A DNA stretch of 64,000 nt, from contig JADJPJ010000002.1 of NCBI GenBank assembly GCA_016713325.1, forward strand, positions 124,001 to 188,000, read 5' to 3'. A program made the translations under genes and the position numbers. The DNA is from Candidatus Flexifilum affinis. Its GTDB lineage: Bacteria > Chloroflexota > Anaerolineae > Aggregatilineales > Phototrophicaceae. This document shows positions 1 through 7,297 of the stretch, one piece after another. The stretch's first letter is position 1. Every line of letters starts with the position of its first letter. The notes beneath the pieces are model-generated. The model worked only from the letters and a program-made list of their open reading frames with translations, had not been told where the DNA came from and did no database searches.

Positions 1-545
1 ATCGCGATCAGCACGATGGCGGGCATCGCCCATCGCGGATCGCCCAGCCAGTTGATCGGCTGTATCCCGAACCAGCCCAGCACATAGTTGACGATCCCGA
101 CGTTGGGGTCGAGCAGCGTCAGCCAGATGATCGACACTGCCACCCATGACGAAACGACCGGCATGAAGAACAGCGTGCGAAACAGCGCGATGCCCTTCAG
201 CTTCTGATTCATCACCAGCGCGATTCCCAGGCTGAAGGCCATGCCGAGCGGCACGGCCAGGGCGGTGTAGTAGGCGGAGTTGCCCATCGCCTGCCAGAAC
301 CGGCGGTCGCCCATGAGGAACTCGTAATTTTCCAGGCCAATGTAGGGCGCATCGGCAAAGGTGGGGCGCGTCCAATCGCGAAAAGAAAGAAAGAAACTGA
401 GAACAAGCGGGATGAGAAGAAACGAGATGATGTGCACGAGCGACGGCAGGATGAACAGATAGCCAATGCGCTCGTTGCTCCGGCTCCAGAAACGACGCCA
501 TAAGCTGGGGCCGGTACCAGCGCGCAAGGCGGTCATTTGTGCCAT
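1..545 (-). CDS. Sugar ABC transporter permease, MalF/UgpA type (3' end outside window)
   Basis: Inner-membrane permease of a carbohydrate ABC importer. Reading the minus strand from the ATG at 545 gives about 181 residues before the window edge. A short basic N-terminus is followed by a first membrane helix (about residues 28-52, beginning YLFILPSLV) and the family-typical IGLENYEFL stretch. Helices two and three follow, with the LFRTLFFMPVVSSW motif seen in MalF-like permeases. The C-terminal EAA loop lies outside the window. GGAG stands about ten bases before the ATG. A second in-frame ATG lies three codons on, so the exact start is slightly uncertain. It follows the binding-protein gene at 614-1957 after a strong hairpin, so the two should belong to one importer. 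The substrate is unknown; the GH31 gene nearby suggests an alpha-linked oligosaccharide. Confidence 0.9.
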   Translation of the reverse strand, partial: MAQMTALRAGTGPSLWRRFWSRSNERIGYLFILPSLVHIISFLLIPLVLSFFLSFRDWTRPTFADAPYIGLENYEFLMGDRRFWQAMGNSAYYTALAVPLGMAFSLGIALVMNQKLKGIALFRTLFFMPVVSSWVAVSIIWLTLLDPNVGIVNYVLGWFGIQPINWLGDPRWAMPAIVLIA

Positions 546-570
546 GAGGGGGGTACTCCATGTTACGGGA

Positions 571-598
571 CAGGGGCAGCCCGTGCGGGCTGCCCCTG
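571..598 (-). promoter_or_regulatory. Intercistronic hairpin between binding-protein and permease genes
   Basis: Perfect 13-bp inverted repeat (CAGGGGCAGCCCG, two-base loop, CGGGCTGCCCCTG) in the 68-base gap between the binding-protein stop and the permease start. There is no T tract after it in the direction of transcription. It therefore looks more like an mRNA-stabilising or attenuating stem-loop, as known between malE and malF, than a full terminator. Confidence 0.7.
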
Positions 599-613
599 CC
601 GGAAATACGGGAG

Positions 614-1957
614 TTAGCGGGACAGCTCGCGGTTGATCTCTTCGACGGCCAGTGCAACCTCGGCCTCGACCTCACCGCCGGCCAGGATGGCCTCCATCAT
701 GGTGTCCAGACGGGCCTCAATCGTGGGCCAGTTGGCGTAGATCGCGCCATACGGCGCGCGGCCGAACTCGACCTCGTCGAAGAAAGCCTGCTCGACGGCC
801 GGGTCGGCGCTCTGATCGATGGCCGCGGCGGCCGCTTCCTGGTTCGCGGAGATGGCGATGCCGGTCAGTACCTTGGTGTCCTGATAGGCGCTGCTGGTCG
901 CTGCTGCCGCGAACTGGCACGCCGCCAGCTTCTTCTCTTCCTCGATGTCGGCGCGAATGACGAACCCGGACTCGTACATCACGGTGGCGCGCGCAGCGTT
1001 CTGCGGCTGGCCGACGACGCCAAAGGCGCCTTCGGTGAAGTTGGCGTTGGAGCGCAGGCCGACCAGTTCCCAGTGGCCGCGATCGAACATGGCGAAGTCG
1101 CCGACCAGGAAGCGATCCAGGAAGCCGAGCTGCTGAATCATCTGATCGAGCGTCGTGGGGGGCGGGGCGGCCTGATATTCCGTCACCAGATCGCGCAGCC
1201 AGGTGATGGCGGCGATGCTCTCCGGCGAATCCAGGTAGCCGCTGGCGGTCGTGCCATCGGGCGAAATCACGTCGCCGCCGGCCTGCCACACACGGTACAG
1301 CCACTCAAAGGCGAAACGGCGCACGCGGAAGCCCCACTGCACGACGTTTTCGGCGTCGAAGTCCGGGCTGGTGGCGTTGTTGCCACTGGCATCGAGGGTC
1401 GTCTGCTGGGCGATCGAAACCAGGTCGTCCCAGGTCCATCCGGCCTGCGGCGGTTCAATGCCGGCGCGTTCGAAGGCCACGTTGCTGTAGTAAATGACCA
1501 TTGGCGTGAAGTCATTCGGCACGCCATAGATCGGTCCACCCTCTTCGCGCTGGTGAATGGCCAGCACGGACGGGAAGAAGCGATCCATATTGAATTCCGG
1601 CACGAGCGCGGTGCACTCATTCATGTCGAGGACGTAGCCGCCGTCGACCAGGCGCGCCAGAGTGGAGGCGTCCTGGTTCCACAGGTCAGGGGCGGTGCCA
1701 GCGGCCAGGTCGACCAGCAGCTGCGTGTCGAATTCCGGCGGAGTTTCTGGCGTCTCGACGTTGACGCCGGGATGCGCTTCCTCGAAGTCGGCGATGAACT
1801 TCTGGTAGGCCTCGTCGAGGGGGGTGCCCTGCTCTTCGAGCGGAACGACGAAACCCAGGACGGTGAGCGTTACATCATCCTGGGCGGTGACGCTGCCGAG
1901 GACCGGCAGAAGCAGCAGGCCGGTCAGCAGAAGGAACAGACGAACACGTGAAGACAT
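614..1957 (-). CDS. Extracellular sugar-binding protein of an ABC importer
   Basis: Family 1 extracellular solute-binding protein (447 aa), the normal length for the MalE/UgpB group. A basic start and hydrophobic stretch (residues about 4-25, ending SVTAQ) form a Sec signal peptide without a lipobox cysteine. The mature part shows binding-protein landmarks: an early VTLTVLGFV strand, a DLAAGTAPDLWNQD segment that lines the hinge, and a GWTWDDL motif. AGGAGG seven bases before the ATG supports this start. The permease gene follows downstream after a hairpin. The protein would capture an oligosaccharide outside the cell and hand it to the permease pair. Ligand identity cannot be read from sequence; GH31 upstream makes an alpha-glycoside plausible. 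Confidence 0.92.
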   Translation of the reverse strand: MSSRVRLFLLLTGLLLLPVLGSVTAQDDVTLTVLGFVVPLEEQGTPLDEAYQKFIADFEEAHPGVNVETPETPPEFDTQLLVDLAAGTAPDLWNQDASTLARLVDGGYVLDMNECTALVPEFNMDRFFPSVLAIHQREEGGPIYGVPNDFTPMVIYYSNVAFERAGIEPPQAGWTWDDLVSIAQQTTLDASGNNATSPDFDAENVVQWGFRVRRFAFEWLYRVWQAGGDVISPDGTTASGYLDSPESIAAITWLRDLVTEYQAAPPPTTLDQMIQQLGFLDRFLVGDFAMFDRGHWELVGLRSNANFTEGAFGVVGQPQNAARATVMYESGFVIRADIEEEKKLAACQFAAAATSSAYQDTKVLTGIAISANQEAAAAAIDQSADPAVEQAFFDEVEFGRAPYGAIYANWPTIEARLDTMMEAILAGGEVEAEVALAVEEINRELSR

Positions 1958-2080
1958 GGAACAACCTCCTGAAATAGAAAACCTCTCTCAAACCAAGTTG
2001 TTGGTGCAAAGTCCGTGCTCAATGGCCTCCTTTCTGCAAACCTCTGTTCACATTTGGGTCGCGGCATCATGCCGCGGTCA

Positions 2081-4477
2081 TCACTCCGCGAGTTCGATGA
2101 TGAGCTGGGCGTCGGCCGTTCGCGGCAGGTGGATTTCAAGCAGAGAGTCCGGGGACCTCTGCCATTCCTCAACGCGTTGATGCTGCCCGTCCCGCGTGCC
2201 CATCACCACGCCCGTCACGGGACGGAGACCGTGAATGCGCAGATGCAGCGCATGCGCCTGGGCACCCCGCCAGCGGAACGTGAACGACTGATCGTCCAGC
2301 CGCCCGGAGTACTCCGTCACACCGGCGTCTTCATGATAGGTATAGCGCATTTGGGCCGCCGGGTAGAGATCCAGAACCAATGGATCGATCATCTCTTCCG
2401 GAATTCTCGCGGACTCGGGCATCATTGGGAGGATCGCCCCGGCCCGCACGAACAGCGGCAGGGTGTCCAGAGGCGCATCGACCTTCACATGCAGCGGACC
2501 GCGATAGCGCCTGCCCGTCCAGTAATTCAGCCATTCGCCCGGCGGCAGGTAGACCGTGCGCTGATCCGCGGCATCGTAGATGGGGGCGACCAGCAGCGAG
2601 GGACCGAGCATGTATTCCAGATCTTCGCGGTAGCCGCCGGGGTCGTCCTGGAAGGCGAGCGCCAGCGCACGGATCACGGGCATGCCCGTCTGCGTCGCTT
2701 CATGCGCTGCGCTGTACAGGTAGGGGAAGAGCTGGTTGCGCAGCTTGACGTAGCGCCGCACGATGGCGGTGGCCTCCTCGCCGAAGTGCCACGGTTCGCG
2801 GGGGCTGTCGCCGTGCATGCGGCTGTGTGAGCAGAACAGGCCGAACTGCGCCCAGCGGATGTACAGGCGCGGCGAGGGCATGCCGCGGTAGGCGCCGATG
2901 TCGTTGCTCCAGAACGGGACGCCGGACAGCCCGATGCTCAGTCCGCTGCGGATGGTGCAGGCCAGGCTGTCGAAATCGGCCGCCGGGTCGCCGGACCAGT
3001 AGATCGGATACCGCTGGCTGCCCGCCGTGGCCGCCCGCGCCCAGACCACGCCATAGCCGCGCTCCTGCTGGGTCACTTCGCTCACGCAGCGGTTGTAGAT
3101 CAGCGGGTAGAGATTGTGCATGGTGGCGCCGGTCTCACCGTTGTGGAAGACGGCATCGCGCGGCACATCCTCGCCGAAGTCGGTCTTGAAGACATCCACG
3201 CCCATGCGCAGGACCGGGCGGTGCAGGTCCTGGAACCAGGCGTAGGCTTCGGGGTGTGTCAGGTCGATGATGGCGACGCGGGCATTCCACGACGTCTCCG
3301 GCGTGGCCACGCGCACCGCGCCGTCAGGGCGTGGCGCCAGCGACAGCCCGTAGTCGATGACGTACACTTCGCCGTCCGGCCGCCTGAGGAAGTAACCCCG
3401 CTCGGCGCCATAGGCGAACAGATCACTCTCGACCGAGATGTACGGGTGCTCCCACAGGCACAGCCGCAGCCCGGCATCGTGCAGACTGGCGATCCAGCCC
3501 TCGACGTCGGGGAATGCTTCCCGGTCCCAGCGGAAGTCACAGTAGGTGCGCCACTGCATCCACCAGGGATCGAGATGGACGACGCTGGCCGGGATGTCGT
3601 GCGTCTCCAGTCCGGCGACCAACCGCTCCATGTCGGCCTGGTTGCGATAAGTGCCACCGGATGACACCCACAGGCCGAAGGTCCATTTCGGCGGCACGGG
3701 GGCGGTCCCGGTCAGGGTCGTGTAGCGCTGGAGGATCTCCGCCAGGGCCGGCCCGTAGATGATGTAGGCGTCCAGCGCTTCGCCGTCGAGTGAAATCGTG
3801 TAGGACTGGCACGACGTGACGCCCAGGTCCCAGGTGATGCGCGCGCCGCTGTCCAGCAGCAGGCCGTAACCGCGCGTGCTGAGCAGGAAGGGGATGTTCT
3901 TATGCGACCGCTCGCTCGTCGATCCGAACGCGTCCTGCGTCCAGGTGACGATACGCTGCCCGACTTTGTCGAGCGGCGTGTATTTTTCGCCCAGGCCGTA
4001 GAGATGCTCATCAGGCCGCAGGTGGAACGACTCGGTGATCTGCGCCACCCCCGCCTCGTCGACGACAAAGCCCAGCGGCAGCACGAAGGGGCGCCCCAGG
4101 CCGTCGATGTCGCCGGGGTTCTCGCGAAGCACGTCGAAGCCGTTCGCATCGAGCAGGCGGAAGCTCCACGGCTCGCAGTCAACGTGCAGAGTCAGGCGGC
4201 CTCCGGTGGCGGTCAGGCCGCGCTCGTTCTCCGCGACAGACAGAGTCGGAGCGGTCTGCGGTGCGTCGAGCAGGATCGGGGTCGGGAGGTGTCGGCCATT
4301 GGGCGGGGTGAAGGTGAGTCGCCAGATGTCCGGCGAGATCGCCTGAAAGCGAAGGCTGGCGCTGCGCCCGGCGGCAGTGTCGAGCGTGAAGGTGAGGGCG
4401 TCCTGGTCGTGCTCAACCTGCGATGCACGGGTCACCCAGTCAAAGCCGGCCGGCGCGTTGTGCGGTTTCTTGTCCAC
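2081..4477 (-). CDS. GH31 alpha-glycosidase, YicI/alpha-xylosidase-like
   Basis: Glycoside hydrolase family 31 enzyme (798 aa), cleaving terminal alpha-xylosyl or alpha-glucosyl residues by a retaining mechanism. An N-terminal beta-sandwich precedes the catalytic barrel. The nucleophile is in DVFKTDFGEDVP (Asp near residue 432), the variant typical of YicI-type alpha-xylosidases. The general acid/base Asp lies in YWSGDPAADF (near residue 495). The substrate-site segment FGLWVSSGGTYRNQ and the C-terminal beta-domains are complete. No signal peptide is visible, so it probably acts on imported oligosaccharides in the cytoplasm. The start is GTG with only a weak upstream GGAG. It sits in the leftward operon between the isomerase and the binding-protein gene. 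Alpha-xylosidase is the best guess; alpha-glucosidase is possible. Confidence 0.92.
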   Translation of the reverse strand: MDKKPHNAPAGFDWVTRASQVEHDQDALTFTLDTAAGRSASLRFQAISPDIWRLTFTPPNGRHLPTPILLDAPQTAPTLSVAENERGLTATGGRLTLHVDCEPWSFRLLDANGFDVLRENPGDIDGLGRPFVLPLGFVVDEAGVAQITESFHLRPDEHLYGLGEKYTPLDKVGQRIVTWTQDAFGSTSERSHKNIPFLLSTRGYGLLLDSGARITWDLGVTSCQSYTISLDGEALDAYIIYGPALAEILQRYTTLTGTAPVPPKWTFGLWVSSGGTYRNQADMERLVAGLETHDIPASVVHLDPWWMQWRTYCDFRWDREAFPDVEGWIASLHDAGLRLCLWEHPYISVESDLFAYGAERGYFLRRPDGEVYVIDYGLSLAPRPDGAVRVATPETSWNARVAIIDLTHPEAYAWFQDLHRPVLRMGVDVFKTDFGEDVPRDAVFHNGETGATMHNLYPLIYNRCVSEVTQQERGYGVVWARAATAGSQRYPIYWSGDPAADFDSLACTIRSGLSIGLSGVPFWSNDIGAYRGMPSPRLYIRWAQFGLFCSHSRMHGDSPREPWHFGEEATAIVRRYVKLRNQLFPYLYSAAHEATQTGMPVIRALALAFQDDPGGYREDLEYMLGPSLLVAPIYDAADQRTVYLPPGEWLNYWTGRRYRGPLHVKVDAPLDTLPLFVRAGAILPMMPESARIPEEMIDPLVLDLYPAAQMRYTYHEDAGVTEYSGRLDDQSFTFRWRGAQAHALHLRIHGLRPVTGVVMGTRDGQHQRVEEWQRSPDSLLEIHLPRTADAQLIIELAE

Positions 4478-4511
4478 AGCAGATCGAATCTCCAGGCGCG
4501 TTCAGCATGCA

Positions 4512-5300
4512 TCAACGCAATAGATCCCGTGCACGATTCGCCCCCCACAGGCAGATCTGCCAGAGATCGGCGACCGGGACATGTGTGTGCGGCAGGGTGT
4601 GCAGGTAATTCGGCGGTCCGTATTCCGGTGTGAAGGTCATCACTTCGGCGCCGGACTGCTCGTGGCAGCGGCGGATGTCCAGCCACTGCCGCTCGTGCCA
4701 GGCGAGCTGCAAGGCGTATTCGGGCGCGGACGGATCGGGAACCTGCGGACCTTCTTCATAGCCCACCCGCCCGTGGATATGCACGGCGCGCCCATTGGCC
4801 ATGGCCAGCGCCTCGGCTTCGTCGTCCGGCAGGCGTTCGCAGACATTCACCCAATGACTGTAGTCGGCCGTGATCTTCAGATCCTTGAACTGACGCAGCA
4901 ACGCCGCCGTCGTCCAGGGGGTGAACAGGATGCGTCCGCGATGAGTCTCGTGACCCACCGGCACGCCGATCTGCGCTTCGACGCGCAGCGCCTCGGCGAA
5001 GAACTCGGCGGCTGCGTTGGGCGTCATGCTGTCCCGTCCGCTGTGCAGGTTGATTCGCACCGGGTCGAAGGCGGCCAGCGCGGTCAGCACCGGCTCCAGA
5101 TCGTTTTTGTCGGCGATCGCCGCCCCGACGATCAGCTTCTGCCCATGGTCGGCGGCCAGCTTCATGATCTCCTGGCGCGAGAACGTCCACTGAGCCGGCC
5201 ACAGTTCGAACCCGTCGTAGCCCGCCGCGGCCACCTGTTCCACCTGTTCGTGCAGCGGACCGGTCATGCCCCAGAGCGCACGAAAGACGAGGAGCTGCAT
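4512..5300 (-). CDS. Sugar phosphate isomerase/epimerase, TIM-barrel (AP-endonuclease 2 family)
   Basis: 262-aa protein of the xylose-isomerase-like TIM-barrel superfamily, which holds sugar epimerases and isomerases as well as endonuclease IV. Visible landmarks are AAAGYDGFELW after the first strand, LIVGAAIA, RINLHSGRDSM, GVPVGHETHRGR with the conserved His-Glu-x-His, ITADYSHWVNVCERL, AVHIHGRVGY and the terminal FTPEYGPPNY. These His, Glu and Asp residues are the usual divalent-metal ligands. It is therefore likely a cytoplasmic sugar or sugar-acid epimerase/isomerase, but the substrate is unknown. The ATG follows the ferredoxin stop by one base, indicating tight translational coupling. This links sugar rearrangement to the neighbouring redox pair. 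Confidence 0.85.
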   Translation of the reverse strand: MQLLVFRALWGMTGPLHEQVEQVAAAGYDGFELWPAQWTFSRQEIMKLAADHGQKLIVGAAIADKNDLEPVLTALAAFDPVRINLHSGRDSMTPNAAAEFFAEALRVEAQIGVPVGHETHRGRILFTPWTTAALLRQFKDLKITADYSHWVNVCERLPDDEAEALAMANGRAVHIHGRVGYEEGPQVPDPSAPEYALQLAWHERQWLDIRRCHEQSGAEVMTFTPEYGPPNYLHTLPHTHVPVADLWQICLWGANRARDLLR

Positions 5301-5301
5301 G

Positions 5302-5577
5302 TCATTTCTCCAGTTCGAGGTCGGAACAGGCTAAAGCGCTGCACAGCAGACGGTAGTGATCGGCGTACTCACTGGCGTCGATATTGAGTTCGTCGACATA
5401 GGCCGGGTCATGCTCGGCGCAGCCCGAGATCACGCGAGTCAGGCAGGAACGGCAGATCCCACCGCGGCAGGAGTAAGACATCAGGACGCCGGAGCGCTCC
5501 GCCGCCTCCAGGATGGTTTCATCCGGTTCAACGGTGAACTGCGCGCCGCTTTGCACAAGGGTAACGGTGAATGCCAC
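5302..5577 (-). CDS. Small 2Fe-2S ferredoxin (plant/adrenodoxin-like fold)
   Basis: 91-residue ferredoxin when started at the GTG at 5577, two bases after the upstream stop codon. A longer reading would overlap the preceding gene and add a basic, unconserved extension. Cluster cysteines are seen in SYSCRGGICRSCLTRV (Cys-x4-Cys-x2-Cys) and the distal LLCSALACSDLELE, the arrangement of 2Fe-2S ferredoxins of oxygenase systems. ETILEAAERSGVLM is the usual helix before the cluster loop. It presumably passes electrons to the ferritin-like di-iron protein encoded just upstream, because the two genes are almost contiguous. No reductase gene lies beside it, so a general cellular reductase would have to supply electrons. 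Confidence 0.9.
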   Translation of the reverse strand: MAFTVTLVQSGAQFTVEPDETILEAAERSGVLMSYSCRGGICRSCLTRVISGCAEHDPAYVDELNIDASEYADHYRLLCSALACSDLELEK

Positions 5578-5579
5578 GC

Positions 5580-7004
5580 TTATTCGGCCTTCAGCGCCTC
5601 TGCGTCGGCGACGACCGGCGCCCATTGGATGTCCAGATGGTCGTCGGGAATGTCCATGAGCATGCCGGCGATTACGTCGTAGAGACGGTCAAAATAGGGT
5701 GCGAGTTTGGCTTCCGGGTCGTCTTTATGGTCGGCGACGAAGCGAGCGACGATCTCGCGGGCCTCGTCGGTCAGCCGGGTCAATTCTTCCCGGCCGGCTT
5801 CCTTGTCACCCAGCAGATGGCGCAGCCAGGTGTAACCATAGCTGACGTGAATGGCCTCGTCGGCCCAATCGAAGTCCATATCCTGCGCGCTGCCATCATC
5901 CTGCGCCGACTCCAGGATCTTCAGCTCGATCTGCTTCAGACCGGCACGCAGAAGGCCATCTTCATAGTAGTAGAGGAGGGCCAGGCGCTGAATCGGCGGC
6001 ATAGGACCCATCGCCAGATACCAGGCGTTGGCAAACGGGATCAGGTTCGGTACGTCCCAGCCCCAGCCTTCGAGCGCGCGGTAGCCCATTGTGCTGTGTC
6101 GGGCTTCATCCCAGCACCAGCGCGCCAGGTCGAGGTAGAACTCCCAGGGCTGGTTGTCCAGGTCCCACATCGAGGCGGCGACCACTTCGGCGGCCCAGAT
6201 CTCATTGAAATGGCTGATGGCCGACCACACCTGCATGGCGACGCGCTTGTCGAGCGTCTCGATGCGCTGCCAGGCTTTGCGGCCTTCGACGTCGTACTTG
6301 TTCTCGTGGGGCAGATGGAACAGCGCCGGACGCCAGCGGGCGTCGCGCTTGTTGCTGCGGCCAACGCTGTAAGCGGGTCGCTCGGCCAGTGGGTGACTCT
6401 CTGGTTTGGCGGCGGCCGGTTCGTCGTCGGCGGCGTCGCCGGCGATGCCCCCGATACTCGCGCAGTACTGGCGGAGATAGTCCTGCCAGTCGGCGGTTCG
6501 CTTGAACAGGCCCGGCGAGACGCGTTCGGCGGTCGCCCGCATCCGCTCGATCTGTGCCTGTTTGTCGGCGATGATATGCCGCAGGATGTAGAACGTCGGC
6601 CCGTCGTCCAGCGGGTCGGTTTGCTCCATGTAGGCCTGATAGGCTTTCAGCAGCTCCGGAAGCAGTGCGCCGTACACGCCGCCGATGAATTCTTCGCTGT
6701 CGTCGCCCTTGGCCGCTTCAGCCATCAGCGCCAGGACGTCCGGGTTGTACTTTTTGTCGACGTCGCGGCGAGGGTAGCGCAGCTCCAGGATACGCGTGCG
6801 CAGCGCGTCGGCGTGGCGCGAGGCTTCCCACATGTCCTGCGCGAGTTGGCGCTTGAGATCCCACTGGCTGGTGTCCACAAAGCGCGCCGCCAGGGTGCGC
6901 ATCAGTTGCCGTTCCACGACGTAGCAGCGGTTCAGATAACGAGAGGCATTTTCAACGCGAATATTTGCATGGGCGGACCGGCTGGCCGGCAGAACCTTCA
7001 CCAT
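5580..7004 (-). CDS. Ferritin-like di-iron protein, putative oxygenase/oxidase
   Basis: 474-aa mostly helical protein. Three helix pairs carry ferritin-type metal motifs: VVERQL with MWEASRHADAL (residues about 30-66), a Glu-rich helix (EIWAAEV) with CWDEARHSTMGY (about 265-315), and YYEDGLL with DWADEAIHVSYGY (about 350-400). Two such Glu plus Glu-x-x-His pairs normally make one di-iron site, so the extra pair is unusual. No member of a characterised pathway is recognised; it resembles uncharacterised ferritin-like (DUF455-like) proteins. Immediate coupling to a 2Fe-2S ferredoxin suggests an O2-activating enzyme acting on a sugar or glycan-derived compound. It is the first gene of the leftward operon, and GTGGGGGC precedes the ATG. 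Confidence 0.7.
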   Translation of the reverse strand: MVKVLPASRSAHANIRVENASRYLNRCYVVERQLMRTLAARFVDTSQWDLKRQLAQDMWEASRHADALRTRILELRYPRRDVDKKYNPDVLALMAEAAKGDDSEEFIGGVYGALLPELLKAYQAYMEQTDPLDDGPTFYILRHIIADKQAQIERMRATAERVSPGLFKRTADWQDYLRQYCASIGGIAGDAADDEPAAAKPESHPLAERPAYSVGRSNKRDARWRPALFHLPHENKYDVEGRKAWQRIETLDKRVAMQVWSAISHFNEIWAAEVVAASMWDLDNQPWEFYLDLARWCWDEARHSTMGYRALEGWGWDVPNLIPFANAWYLAMGPMPPIQRLALLYYYEDGLLRAGLKQIELKILESAQDDGSAQDMDFDWADEAIHVSYGYTWLRHLLGDKEAGREELTRLTDEAREIVARFVADHKDDPEAKLAPYFDRLYDVIAGMLMDIPDDHLDIQWAPVVADAEALKAE

Positions 7005-7073
7005 GATGCCCCCACTCCATACTCATCTGAAATTACAAAAGGACTGTACAAGTTCTGCACAATGTTTAGAGTT

Positions 7074-7103
7074 AGTTTAATCGGGGGCGGACAGGGTTGT
7101 CAA
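7074..7103 (-). promoter_or_regulatory. Sigma70-type promoter of the leftward operon
   Basis: On the minus strand a consensus TTGACA (-35, 7103-7098) is followed after 18 bases by TAAACT (-10, 7079-7074). Transcription would start near 7067, leaving a leader of about 60 bases before the di-iron protein ATG at 7004. The -35 box is one end of the palindrome described separately. Confidence 0.7.
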
Positions 7104-7130
7104 GAACTCGACCCTGTCGATTCCTTGACA
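7098..7130. promoter_or_regulatory. 33-bp palindrome, operator candidate between divergent promoters
   Basis: Left arm TGTCAAGAACTCGAC (7098-7112), centre CCT, right arm GTCGATTCCTTGACA (7116-7130). The two 15-base arms match at 13 positions when one is reverse-complemented, and the inner 13 bases TCGACCCTGTCGA are perfectly symmetric. Its outer ends are the -35 boxes of the two divergent promoters. A bound regulator would therefore control both operons together. No regulator gene is adjacent. Confidence 0.65.
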
Positions 7131-7153
7131 GTCCGCTCATCAGGAACTAAACT
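7125..7153 (+). promoter_or_regulatory. Sigma70-type promoter of the rightward sugar-transport operon
   Basis: TTGACA (7125-7130), 17-base spacer, TAAACT (7148-7153). The boxes are identical to those of the divergent leftward promoter. Start of transcription is predicted near 7160, giving a leader of about 140 bases before the binding-protein ATG at 7298. Confidence 0.75.
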
Positions 7154-7297
7154 AGACGATATTGGTATAGACATTATCCCTCAATTGTTTCGGACCTTTC
7201 AGGCCGAATTTCGTAAGTGAGTTGGGAGGCCCACCGTCACCAAAACCACGATTCTGCATTGCATCCCGTCTTATCTGGATACTTAAGGAGGCTGTTA

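Noticed and set aside
560..1951. Long plus-strand open frame opposite the binding-protein gene
   Set aside because: It is antisense to a gene with clear signal peptide and family motifs, and its own translation is low-complexity without any domain.
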